Source of the DNA: CAZLYF01 sp964586835
GTDB lineage: Bacteria > Bacillota > Clostridia > Christensenellales > Aristaeellaceae
DNA length: 64,000 nt
NCBI GenBank assembly: GCA_964586835.1
Contig: CAZPIC010000003.1
Location: 1 to 64,000 of the forward strand
Direction: 5' to 3'
The notes under the pieces were generated by a model that saw only the letters and a list, made by a program, of their open reading frames with translations, did not search any database and was not told where the DNA came from. Of this stretch, positions 1-8,273 are shown piece after piece. Made by a program: the position numbers and the translations under genes. Within the stretch, counting starts at the first letter, position 1. Each line of letters opens with the position of its first letter.

Positions 1-265
1 CGTCTATGAAGCCATGCAGGGAGTGATTCTGGCCGGTTCCCATCCAGTCAAAGGGAGAAGCATCCGCCTGAAGCATCATGCCCAAAGCAGGTTTTCTTTC
101 TCTGGTTTTGTGCACGGGCTTTCGAGGCCTTTCAACCCAGCTCGAAAAGTGATTTGCGCAAACAGTGATCTGTGAGCCTTTGCTCAGAGCCTTCTTCAGC
201 TTCACATTCAGAAAGTTTCGCGCAAACAACTTGCCAGACAAAGCGTGGACAAAGGGATCGACCTT
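1..265 (-). pseudogene. DDE transposase fragment (ISNCY/IS1202-like)
   Basis: On the minus strand an open frame runs from codon 265-263 off the left edge. It is bounded upstream by an in-frame TGA at 268-266. It encodes a basic stretch (RPRKPVHKTRERKPALG) followed by MMLQADASPFDWMGTG and then HSLHGFID. This matches the start of the integrase-like catalytic core of ISNCY-type transposases, where a basic R/K-rich region precedes a 'LQxDaSpfDW' motif and a 'FIDDATG' motif. No N-terminal start or helix-turn-helix is present, so the element's left end is lost; whether the rest beyond the edge is intact cannot be seen. Family assignment is from motif memory. Confidence 0.65.
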
Positions 266-291
266 TCATACACAGCAACGACTATGTCGAC

Positions 292-335
292 TATACTCGA
301 CAACGGTACCTGAATATGCTATCTTGTCGAGTATA
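292..335. promoter_or_regulatory. 12-bp perfect inverted repeat upstream of the AAA ATPase
   Basis: Arms tatactcgacaa (292-303) and ttgtcgagtata (324-335) are exact reverse complements separated by 20 bp. The repeat lies between the decayed transposase frame and the ATPase gene. It could be an operator, a recombination site left by the mobile element, or part of a promoter: TTGTCG at 324-329 is 18 bp upstream of TATGCT at 348-353. Function is inferred only. Confidence 0.45.
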
Positions 336-377
336 TAAGACAGGGGGTATGCTACCACGATTATTAGGGAGAAGTAC

Positions 378-1529
378 TTGGCCCAGGTCCGGCCATTTTA
401 CAACAAGGATCTCATCAAGGTGATCACTGGCTTTCGTAGAAGCGGAAAATCCGTCCTGCTGCAGCAAATCCGGGATGAGCTGGCTGCACCTGATGACCGG
501 ACGCTCATGATTAACTTTGAAAGCCATCTGTTTATGGATCTACAGGGATATACGCAATTAGACGCATATGTAGCTGCCTTTATGAAGAACAAAGCAGGAA
601 AGGTCTATTTTTTCTTTGATGAAATCCAGAATGTTGATCAGTGGGAAAAGAGCATCAACTCATATCGGGTAACCTACGACTGCGATATTTACATTACCGG
701 CTCCAACTCCAGGCTTCTTTCCTCTGAGCTCGCTACCCACATTGCGGGGCGATATGTTTCCTTCGTTTTGTACCCATTCAGCTTTAGTGAGTTCAAGCAT
801 ACTGGGTATGGCTTTGAAAGCTACCTGCAATTCGGCGGGATGCCCTTTTTGAACCAGTTGGGTTACAAGCCTGACACCTCGCTTGTGTATCTGAATGATG
901 TTTACAACTCTGTCATCCTCAAGGATATTGTTGCAAGGCATCAGATCAGGGACGTAGATCTGCTCAGCAGGTTGATTCATTACGTCACTTTGAACAATGG
1001 GAAGGTCTTCTCAGCCCGTTCTATTGAAAAGTACTTCAAATCCGTTAACCGCAAGGTCTCAGTAGATACCATTTTAAACTACCTTTCATATTGCCAGGAC
1101 GCCTTCCTGTTCTATGCCATCAGAAACCAAGATTTAAAAAACAAGGAGTATCTGGCCTCCAATGACAAGTATTACATGGTTGACCATGGATTGCGTCTGC
1201 CATTGGTGCAGAATCCGCAAAGCGATATCGGACTGACGCTCGAAAACATCGTGCTGCTGGAAGCACTCAGCCGGCGCTATCAGGTTTCAATTGGCAAAGT
1301 GGATGGGAAGGAAATTGACTTCGTTCTCCGTAAAGGCGACGAAACCCTGTATCTCCAGGTGACCTACCTTTTGGCAGACCCGGCTACCATGGACAGAGAG
1401 TTTGGAGTCTATCGCATGATGCAGGACCATTACCCGAAGTATGTTATCTCCATGGATCAGGTTGACTTCAGCAGGAATGGGATTGTCCATAAGCACATCA
1501 AGGAGTTTCTGGAAATGGAGACGTGGTAA
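378..1529 (+). CDS. AAA-family ATPase with C-terminal DUF4143 domain
   Basis: This is a 383-residue member of the widespread AAA_14/DUF4143 ATPase family, whose cellular role is poorly defined; links to toxin-antitoxin or mobile regions have been suggested. A P-loop (GFRRSGKS) lies at about residue 18 and a Walker B segment (VYFFFDEIQ) near residue 77, followed by a sensor-like ITGSNSRLL. The C-terminal half carries the nuclease-like fold that normally follows, with EIDFVLRKGDE and LYLQVTYLL. The start is TTG after AGGGAGA. However, the frame is open back to 339, and the codons just before the TTG (REKYL) resemble the usual family N-terminus. The true start may therefore be a non-ATG codon upstream, or a base may be missing. 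A terminator follows at 1553. Confidence 0.88.
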   Translation: MAQVRPFYNKDLIKVITGFRRSGKSVLLQQIRDELAAPDDRTLMINFESHLFMDLQGYTQLDAYVAAFMKNKAGKVYFFFDEIQNVDQWEKSINSYRVTYDCDIYITGSNSRLLSSELATHIAGRYVSFVLYPFSFSEFKHTGYGFESYLQFGGMPFLNQLGYKPDTSLVYLNDVYNSVILKDIVARHQIRDVDLLSRLIHYVTLNNGKVFSARSIEKYFKSVNRKVSVDTILNYLSYCQDAFLFYAIRNQDLKNKEYLASNDKYYMVDHGLRLPLVQNPQSDIGLTLENIVLLEALSRRYQVSIGKVDGKEIDFVLRKGDETLYLQVTYLLADPATMDREFGVYRMMQDHYPKYVISMDQVDFSRNGIVHKHIKEFLEMETW

Positions 1530-1552
1530 CCGTGCAGAAAAGGAATTTTGAG

Positions 1553-1582
1553 AGGACTTACAATTCTGAAACGTCCTTTTTT
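1553..1582 (+). terminator. Intrinsic terminator after the AAA ATPase
   Basis: AGGAC (1553-1557) pairs with GTCCT (1573-1577), and a run of six T follows (1577-1582). An alternative outer stem uses AAAAGGA upstream with TCCTTTT. It is short, but placed 24 bp after the stop codon. Confidence 0.5.
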
Positions 1583-1596
1583 AATATCCTGAAAAG

Positions 1597-1752
1597 ATGG
1601 CTGTGGTTGACGAAGCGGAGGGTGAAAAAGTGCCAGTGTGGCAAGTCAACGAACAGCGAAGGATGCCCAAGGCAGTGTCCTGGGACGAGGTGGGCAGAAT
1701 TATACTCAGCTCTCAGCTTGCGAAGAAGCGGCTTTTGACGCAGCCTGTTTAA
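1597..1752 (+). pseudogene. C-terminal remnant of unknown gene 'X' (copy 1)
   Basis: A 51-codon frame encodes residues such as EGEKVPVWQVNEQRRMPKAV and SWDEVGRIIL, and ends LLTQPV. Its first part is recognisably related in nucleotide sequence to 10120-10220, downstream of the dehydrogenase. Its last codons match the stretch just before the intact kinase (about 6545-6600). It therefore appears to be the tail of a gene that once belonged to the kinase/dehydrogenase cassette. The frame is blocked by TAA at 1582-1584, so the N-terminus is gone. I do not recognise the family. Confidence 0.45.
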
Positions 1753-1799
1753 GATGGTAAAGGCAGCAGGGCGGCAACTGAATGGCTGGAAAGAGAACC

Positions 1800-2352
1800 A
1801 TGTTATCGGGGCATCGATGTTGGCGCGACCGGATGCAAAGTCGCTGTCTATGCAGAAACAGATATAAACCTGGCGCAGCCATAGCGGGCGCGCGGTGTGC
1901 TTGCTTCAGGGGAAGAGATCGGGCTGGACCCTGATGTAGTTTTTGATCGCGTGCCAGCCTGCATACTGGAAGCAGCAGGGCAGTTGAAACTGCAGGATGA
2001 GTGTCTCGACAAGGGCTGACACGATTCCAGCTGTCGGTCATATTGGAAAAGCCTGTTTCCTTCAATGGCGTCATAGGATAAACGAGGCCCGCAAAGGCGC
2101 AGCGCATCGAAGTGGAGCTTGGTGCCCGACATCTGTTCCGCAGGGCTGGACTGTTGCTGCACTCTTCCTGTTTCATCTGCCAATTGTTGTAAATGAAGGA
2201 TCATTGCCCTCACGCCTCTGGCCGCGCAAAGAAGCTTTTGCGTGATGAGGAATACATCCTATGGCGACTGGAGGTGAAGCCGGTGACCGGCGACTCAAGC
2301 GCCGGCAAGGCCCTGCTGTAGGATATGGAGCAAGTGCGCTTAAAGATAGATC
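1800..2352 (+). pseudogene. Decayed paralogue of the FGGY carbohydrate kinase
   Basis: Nucleotides align along the length with the 5' third of the intact kinase at 6649-7210. Shared stretches include catcgatgttggc, gaccggatgcaaagtcgctg, ggaccctgatgt and gatgaggaatacatcctatg. Compared with the intact gene there is a 2-base deletion just after the ATG. A tyrosine codon (TAT) has become TAG at 1882-1884, and several small indels follow. Similarity fades at about 2352, so the distal two thirds are missing. This is a dead copy, not an expressed protein. Confidence 0.85.
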
Positions 2353-2580
2353 CGTTTTTCCCACGCGCTGGCAGAACAGAGATGAATCTGATCCAATATA
2401 CGCCTCCTGGCTTCTTCAACCGTTTGAAAAGAGGACGAGGAGGTGTTGATAGATCAATGCCAAGGCAAATGGACCCCGGAGTTTAGACAGTTCCAAGAGA
2501 ACAAGCCGCTGAGCCATCCACTAAAATCTGTGATGACGGACGGAAGGCATCCGGATTTTGCTTTGGAGGCTTGAAATTTC

Positions 2581-2634
2581 CTGTCGGGAATAAATCATGC
2601 TTCTTGTGCATCTATAGAGTGTCAGGCCCGACAG
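2581..2634. promoter_or_regulatory. 8-bp inverted repeat upstream of the ECF sigma gene
   Basis: ctgtcggg (2581-2588) and cccgacag (2627-2634) are perfect reverse complements 38 bp apart. They sit just upstream of the sigma-factor start at 2660, and the intervening DNA is AT-rich compared with its surroundings. Autoregulated ECF operons commonly have their own promoter here, but I cannot assign -35/-10 elements with confidence. Confidence 0.3.
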
Positions 2635-2659
2635 AACTGAAACACGAAAGCGAGCGACC

Positions 2660-3136
2660 ATGAAAGACCATGACCTGGAACAGTGCATCCTGGCGCACAC
2701 AGACCTTCTCTTCCGCATCAGCTATACCCTTTTAGGCAGCCCGGAGGATCGGGAAGACGCCGTGCAAAACACCATCGAGATCGCCTGGCGCAAGGCAAAG
2801 GGGATGCGGGACGAGAGCAAGCTCAAACCATGGCTTACCCGGGTGATGATCAACAGCTGCTACAGCATCCTGCGGAAAAAGCAATGGGAGACACCCACAG
2901 AAAATGTGATGGAATCAACCACAGAGACCTCCCTGGAAGCGATCATGCTAAGGGATGCGCTGGTCAAATTGCCCGACAGACAGCGTCTGCCGCTGATCCT
3001 TCATTACTTTGAGGGGTTTTCCATCAAGGAGGCGGCGAAAGCGCTGGGCTGGCCCCAGGGAACGGTTCTTTCGCGGATGCAGCGGGGGCGTAAAAAACTG
3101 AAAGAACTCTTATCGGAGGAAAACGATGGAAGATAG
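2660..3136 (+). CDS. ECF-type RNA polymerase sigma factor
   Basis: This 158-residue protein has the two-domain layout of sigma-70 group 4 (ECF) factors. Region 2 spans about residues 15-75, with ISYTLLGSPEDREDAVQN and the aromatic/basic stretch IEIAWRKAKG. After a short linker comes region 4 at about 100-150 (LPDRQRLPLILHYFEGFS, then the recognition helix region AKALGWPQGTVLSRMQRGR). It should direct RNA polymerase to a small envelope or stress regulon. Its last codons overlap the downstream gene by 11 bases, and that gene encodes a one-pass membrane protein fitting an anti-sigma factor, so the pair is probably co-translated. Confidence 0.92.
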   Translation: MKDHDLEQCILAHTDLLFRISYTLLGSPEDREDAVQNTIEIAWRKAKGMRDESKLKPWLTRVMINSCYSILRKKQWETPTENVMESTTETSLEAIMLRDALVKLPDRQRLPLILHYFEGFSIKEAAKALGWPQGTVLSRMQRGRKKLKELLSEENDGR

Positions 3137-4223
3137 CAACATGAAAAAACTGTGGCGGGAAGCCTGTGGCGAAACGCCTAAAGGCTTTACCCACCGGATG
3201 CACAGTACATTTCATGCACTGAAGGGTGAACGCGCTGGCAGCCTAAGGCCAGCTCTGGCAACGGCGCTGTTCCTGGTGTTGCTGCTGGGCAGTGCCTATG
3301 CGCTGGAGCGGCTGGGGCTGCTGGACACCCTGAACAAGGTGCTGAAAACGCATCTGCTGCCCCAGGCCACCGAAATGGTAAAAAGCGATATCCCCCAGTC
3401 GGGAAGGCAGCCTGCACTGGCTTACTTCACCGTTGAGGAGGCTGTGTATGACGGCAGACAAGCCTACTTCACCCTTAGAATTCAGCCCTCAGACCCGGAC
3501 AGAGTACTTCTGATGGATGTTGAGGCCGAGCCGGCCTGGGCGTATGACTGGCAGGAAAGTGGAAAGCCCTATGAAGGGGAGAGTTTCGCGGAAAAGGCGC
3601 AGGCCTCCGGACAGCAGTTGGTGCAAGTAGAGGCTTGGGACGCGCGGGTGAACGGAAAGGAACAACAGACACGCACGTACCACACCCTGTACCAAAATGG
3701 CGACATCCTGTACACCCTGGCCTTGCCCGCCCAAGGGGAGGAAGCTCAGGTGCAGCTAAACCTGTCGGCGATGGATCTACAGAGCCAAGCGAACGAAAGC
3801 GCTTACGGCACGCTGGAATTCACCCTTCAGAAAAGCCCTCATATTCAAGTGGCTGAGGTCAAAACACCTCTGAGCCTGCCTGAAGCGGGGCTGATCCTTA
3901 CCCTTTGCCAGGTGGAAACCACGCCCATTGCCAGCTACCTGAACCTGCGATATGCACTGGCTCCCGAGGCCAGCCCCTTACAGGCAGTAAACTATGGGGA
4001 CGGCCTGTGGCCCCAGTGGCTGGACGAGAAGGGAGAGCCACGCGAGTCCAATGACCCTTGGAATAGCCTGAGAAAGCTGGAAGACGGCAGCCGCGAAGTG
4101 CTCCTGTCGTATGGCGCTTTGAAGGAAATGCCAGAGCGCATCACCCTCTCCTTCTACAATGGCATGAGCACTGAAAGCTTTGATCATATGACCCAAGCGC
4201 TGATCCTAAAGGAGGCAAAGTAA
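3126..4223 (+). CDS. Putative membrane-bound anti-sigma factor (DUF4179-like)
   Basis: A 365-residue protein with a short basic cytoplasmic N-terminus (about 1-38, containing WREACGETPKGFTHRM), a single hydrophobic segment at about 40-60 (LATALFLVLLLGSAYAL) and a large extracytoplasmic region. The tract after the membrane segment resembles DUF4179/DUF5643-type sensor domains of Bacillota anti-sigma factors. The gene overlaps the ECF sigma gene. The expected role is to hold that sigma factor at the membrane until an envelope signal arrives. Family assignment rests on architecture and context. Confidence 0.7.
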   Translation: MEDSNMKKLWREACGETPKGFTHRMHSTFHALKGERAGSLRPALATALFLVLLLGSAYALERLGLLDTLNKVLKTHLLPQATEMVKSDIPQSGRQPALAYFTVEEAVYDGRQAYFTLRIQPSDPDRVLLMDVEAEPAWAYDWQESGKPYEGESFAEKAQASGQQLVQVEAWDARVNGKEQQTRTYHTLYQNGDILYTLALPAQGEEAQVQLNLSAMDLQSQANESAYGTLEFTLQKSPHIQVAEVKTPLSLPEAGLILTLCQVETTPIASYLNLRYALAPEASPLQAVNYGDGLWPQWLDEKGEPRESNDPWNSLRKLEDGSREVLLSYGALKEMPERITLSFYNGMSTESFDHMTQALILKEAK

Positions 4224-4224
4224 C

Positions 4225-5556
4225 ATGCGAACACATAAAATCATCGCGGCCCTTCTGTCCATCCTGCTTTTGCCTGGCATCTTTCATCTGACCCTGGCGG
4301 AGGAAATCCGCACGGTAACCTTGGGTGACGGCGATCCCATTCCCTATTTGGATGGATTCAACAGCAGGCTCATAAGGGATTCAGGTCAAATGTCCGGCAT
4401 CACTGGAGGCGTCGATGTGGGCTGGCAGCAAGCAGGAAACACGGGATCTCAAGTGAAAGTACAGCTGCAAAACATCGCGCTGACCGACGACGTCCTGGCG
4501 GTTTTTTACCGTGCAGAATATGAAGAGCGCGTGCCGCTTATATATGGTACTGCTCCCATAAGCTACGAGTACGCAGCGCCCTACCTGAACCCAAGCGTAA
4601 ACGGCGCTCCACTCCCCGTGATAGGCCTCTGGAAGGAAGGACATCCCGATGGTGAAAACGCAGTTCTTTGCCTGTCTGTTTACTCGCTGGAAACCCCCGT
4701 ACCCGACCAAAGCATCCTGAGCTTTGAAGACAACGACAACCCGCGTCCTAAGCAGGATGACCCCACGAGGGAGGTCAGAATGGACCGGAGCCAGTCGAAG
4801 GACCCTACGACTTCGTATACCCTCAATCGGTCACTCAATTTCACTTACGAACGCTATCCAGGACGGAATACGAGCTTCGATTTCACCGTCAGGCGAATTT
4901 CCTTTGGTCCCTTCGGAAACCGCATACAGTTAAGCAATCTGGATCAAGGCCGCGACAGTGGTATCCTGGACTGCTTGCTGGAAGATGAACGGGGAAACTC
5001 CCTGCCCATCAGGAGCATAAGCAACACGTTCAGCACTTTGGCGAGCCCCGCGAAGCCCATTGAGATGGAGAATGAAATCTGGTTTTTTGGCGGAGAAGAA
5101 GCAGAGGCCATCCGCATTGTGCCGGTCAAGATCCTCTCCCAGACCGCCCCAACCCTTCCCTTTTATACCCTGCCGCTTCACAGTGAATATCCCGTGGTGT
5201 TGCCACTTAAAAATGGTTCTAAGCTCACAATCAACGCTGTCGAACTGGACGAGAACGGCTTTACAGTCAACTATACCTCAAACATCGTGGGCAACGCCTC
5301 GTTTACACCCGGGAACAGCGAGGGCGAAGCGTTGGACGATCTCTTCTATGGTTCCTCAAATTCATTTGACCTTCCTTCACAAACATTTCTGATGCAAGGC
5401 CTTTGGATGGCGGAGCATCAAGGGCAGCTCGTTTCCCGAGTAAGCGAACAGGTCATTCAGGAATTCACCACCCTGCGCATTTCATCCTACGTGCAGGACT
5501 ATGAGGTTCCGCTGCCTGAACTGGCAGTCGCGGTCCCGCTGAAAGAAAAGGAGTGA
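4225..5556 (+). CDS. Secreted protein of unknown function in the ECF operon
   Basis: This 443-residue protein starts one base after the anti-sigma stop. It has a clear signal peptide: MRTHK, then a hydrophobic core (AALLSILLLPGIFHL), then LA-EE as a likely cleavage site. The remainder is predicted to be mostly beta strand and acts outside the membrane. No cysteine lipobox is seen and I recognise no catalytic motif. Its position makes it either a co-sensor for the anti-sigma factor or an envelope protein under sigma control. Confidence 0.7.
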   Translation: MRTHKIIAALLSILLLPGIFHLTLAEEIRTVTLGDGDPIPYLDGFNSRLIRDSGQMSGITGGVDVGWQQAGNTGSQVKVQLQNIALTDDVLAVFYRAEYEERVPLIYGTAPISYEYAAPYLNPSVNGAPLPVIGLWKEGHPDGENAVLCLSVYSLETPVPDQSILSFEDNDNPRPKQDDPTREVRMDRSQSKDPTTSYTLNRSLNFTYERYPGRNTSFDFTVRRISFGPFGNRIQLSNLDQGRDSGILDCLLEDERGNSLPIRSISNTFSTLASPAKPIEMENEIWFFGGEEAEAIRIVPVKILSQTAPTLPFYTLPLHSEYPVVLPLKNGSKLTINAVELDENGFTVNYTSNIVGNASFTPGNSEGEALDDLFYGSSNSFDLPSQTFLMQGLWMAEHQGQLVSRVSEQVIQEFTTLRISSYVQDYEVPLPELAVAVPLKEKE

Positions 5557-6583
5557 ATGCGTTTCAGAGATGATAAACAAAGGGGATTGTTGCTGATGGA
5601 CGAACACAGCGCTGTGTATAGGGGCGGGGGAGGAAGGGGCTGTATGTAAAGTGGATTTGAGACAATGCTGATGTTTCGGAAGCACTGAATGAAAGAAATC
5701 CCTGATCTGCGTTGCAATGATGGAATATAGAAGCAATGTAACGCAGAAAGGGGGTTCTTTCTTATTGATGGTCTTGCGTGCTAGGGTGTTCTGTCGGAAA
5801 GCAGCGGACGACCCTTGCTGATGCAAGGATGGAACCCTTCACGGAGGTCATGGACGCACCGGGGATTTTGATGGGAAGAACGCCCTTGCCCCTGCGGCCG
5901 TGTTAAAAGAGCGGCGATACGGGCTCTTTCTGTTGCACGGCACGAAGGTACAGCGCCTGCTTGTTGATTTCCAGGCGGATCCTCATTCCCGGGTCTATCT
6001 CACTTTTCTTTATGCTTCAGCGTTTCCTGGGAATCCAAATAACCTCGTCATCACGCTTGTCCTCTGGCTCCAAGTGGAATTTTTGACCTCTTGATACCAG
6101 ACTTGAGCGTCCGAAGCTTTCTGTTTTACGCGGCATCGGGTGAAATCGCGCATGACGAAAGCCACATCAACAGGGCAACAAATCCCACATCATCAGCTCA
6201 ACAACATCCACATGATGTGGCAAGCACAGGCCGGAGGAGGCGACTTGATGGAACACCTGCGACGCGCGTCACAGACTCTTTGCTGAGTAGGGAGCTGGGA
6301 AGTGGCTTTCTGGTGGGGCTAAATGGGTGGGAAAAGGCCGCTGTGCTGCGTTCGCCCCCCTTCACGCAAGAACAGAGGCCGCTGTATCATTTTTTAAACA
6401 ATGGAAGAGCCCGTGAAGCGTCCCCCATCTTGGTGGCAAACCGGAGATGGAAAAGCCTTGCATAGGGATGCCGGTCAAAGCCGAACATGACAGCCAAATG
6501 TTCATGACACCAAATGACGCTTTTAACGCGGTGAGAAGGCAGACAGCTTGGCTCGAAGCTATCTGTATTTGAAGCAACAGCAT
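5557..6583. other. About 1-kb stretch with no convincing gene; several inverted repeats
   Basis: No ORF here shows credible family motifs. Visible structures are an inverted repeat ctgcgtt/aacgcag (5707-5713/5740-5746) and a short AGAAAG/CTTTCT hairpin (5745-5762). There is also an AAAGAGC/GCTCTTT hairpin (5906-5929) and a 9-bp repeat ccacatcat/atgatgtgg (6185-6193/6212-6220). A minus-strand frame from 6136 to 5903, broken by one TGA at 6019-6017, encodes protein-like sequence (FHLEPEDKRDDEVIWIPRKR, then DPGMRIRLEINKQALYLRAV) and may be a decayed gene. The last 100 bases resemble the tail of gene X. Confidence 0.4.
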
Positions 6584-6612
6584 TTGACGCAATCTGTGTG
6601 AAATGATAAAAC
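6584..6612 (+). promoter_or_regulatory. Candidate promoter of the FGGY kinase
   Basis: TTGACG (6584-6589), a 17-bp spacer and TAAAAC (6607-6612) lie 37 bp upstream of the kinase start. The equivalent spot upstream of the dead copy reads TTGACG-17-TAAAGG, so the arrangement is shared by both copies. Confidence 0.45.
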
Positions 6613-6648
6613 CAGCATAGCAATAATCGAATGGCGGGAGGAAAGGCC

Positions 6649-8196
6649 ATGTCTCTGATGGGCATCGATGTTGGCACGACCGGATGCAAAGTCGCTGTCT
6701 ATACAGAAACAGGCGTGAGCCTGGCACATTCCTATCGGGAGTATGGTTTGCTTCTTTCCGACGAAGCGATCGCGCTGGACCCTGACGTGGTTTTTGATCG
6801 CGTGCTTGCCTGCATGCGAGAAGTGGCAGGACAGCTAAAAACATCTGTGATTTGTGGGATCAGCGTCTCTGCAATGACGGATACGATCACAGCTGTTGGC
6901 CATGATGGCAGGGCCCTGCTTCCTTCAATGATATCATTTGATAGACGGGGGGCTGTCCAGGCGCGACGCATGGAAGCGGGGCTTGGCGGACGGCAGCTGT
7001 TTTGCAGGACTGGAATGCCACTGCACCCTTCCCACTCCATCTGCAAATTGCTGTGGATGAAGGAACATTGCCCGCACGCGTTTAGCCAAACATGGAAGTT
7101 TATGTGTTATGAGGAATACATCCTATGGCGACTGGGCGCGGAGCCGGCGACCAGCTATTCAAGCGCCAGCAAGACCATGCTGTTGGATGCAGAGCAAATG
7201 CGCTGGAGCATAGAAATGCTTGATTACTGTGGCATTGCACTTCACCAGCTGCCAGATAGCGTGCCATCGGGTAGCGTTGTTGGGAAGCTGTCTCCAGAGA
7301 TCGCCCAGGAGACCGGATTCATGGCGGGCGTTCCCCTGGTTACGGGAGGCTTTGATCAGGCATGCTGCGCCCTGTCCTGTGGCATTACCAAGGCTGGCGA
7401 TGTCCTGGATACAACAGGCACGAACGAAATCCTGTTCTTTGCGCTGCCAAAGGAGCAAAGAGACGGTTTACTGGAACATGGCATGGACTATTCCCCGCAT
7501 GTGATCCCTGAGCAGCATTGCTCTTATGCGTCGGTTATCAATGCCGGAGGTGCGTTCCGCTGGTGCCGGGATGCCCTCTTTCCGGATTTGGCTGCGGAGG
7601 ATGCACAGGGGGCGTATAACGCCATGACGGCCAGGATGCGGGAAAGCCCTGAACGCGTCCTGTTTTTTCCCTTTCTGACAGGGGTTGGTACCCCGGAAAT
7701 GACACCTGAAGCCAGCGGGCTTTTTTGCGGCCTGACATTGCAGGCCGATCGCTACAGCCTGGCACAGGCCATCCTGGAAGGGGTTACCTTTGAACTGCGG
7801 TACAACCTGGAGATTGTGCGCGAAATCCTGAATCAACCGAATCCAAAGCTGGTGGCGGCAGGAGGTGCGACAAAATCACCCTACTGGCTGCAATTAAAGA
7901 GCAACGTCAACAATATCCCCTTCCTCGTGCCGGAGAATCTCGAACAAGGAACGAGCGGAGCAGCGATGCTGGCTGGAATAGGCTGTGGGTTGTTTTCGGA
8001 GGCGGATGAGGCAGTGTCAGCGTTCCATCACAGGCGCACTTACCGGGAGTACCTTCCGGAGAAGCAGGCCGTTCCCCGATATCAGGAAGCGTATCAGCAA
8101 TACCGCATTGCCCGCGCGTCTCTCATGGCGGAAAGGCCATTGATCTTTGGGGGCTGCTCTGAAGAGGGGGAACGCCCCCGGCAAGGGGGTATTTAG
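6649..8196 (+). CDS. FGGY-family carbohydrate kinase (xylulokinase-like)
   Basis: The 515-residue protein starts at the ATG preceded by GGAGGA (6636-6641) with ideal spacing. An ATG 18 bases upstream lies before that site and is unlikely. The actin-like fold is shown by phosphate-1 GIDVGTTGCKVAVY at the N-terminus, the central FGGY region GGFDQACCALSCG, and the C-terminal adenosine loop AAGGATKSPYWLQ with GTSGAAMLAG. FGGY kinases phosphorylate pentoses, hexuloses or polyols with ATP; the exact sugar cannot be read from the sequence. The next gene encodes a polyol-phosphate dehydrogenase, so a phosphorylated polyol or ketose pathway is likely. A decayed paralogue lies at 1800. Confidence 0.9.
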   Translation: MSLMGIDVGTTGCKVAVYTETGVSLAHSYREYGLLLSDEAIALDPDVVFDRVLACMREVAGQLKTSVICGISVSAMTDTITAVGHDGRALLPSMISFDRRGAVQARRMEAGLGGRQLFCRTGMPLHPSHSICKLLWMKEHCPHAFSQTWKFMCYEEYILWRLGAEPATSYSSASKTMLLDAEQMRWSIEMLDYCGIALHQLPDSVPSGSVVGKLSPEIAQETGFMAGVPLVTGGFDQACCALSCGITKAGDVLDTTGTNEILFFALPKEQRDGLLEHGMDYSPHVIPEQHCSYASVINAGGAFRWCRDALFPDLAAEDAQGAYNAMTARMRESPERVLFFPFLTGVGTPEMTPEASGLFCGLTLQADRYSLAQAILEGVTFELRYNLEIVREILNQPNPKLVAAGGATKSPYWLQLKSNVNNIPFLVPENLEQGTSGAAMLAGIGCGLFSEADEAVSAFHHRRTYREYLPEKQAVPRYQEAYQQYRIARASLMAERPLIFGGCSEEGERPRQGGI

Positions 8197-8273
8197 CAAT
8201 TTGCTTTTGTATGGCCAGGGTTGGGATGCTTGTCCGGGGCATCTGGCGCGCAACAGAAAGATGAGGGAAAAGC

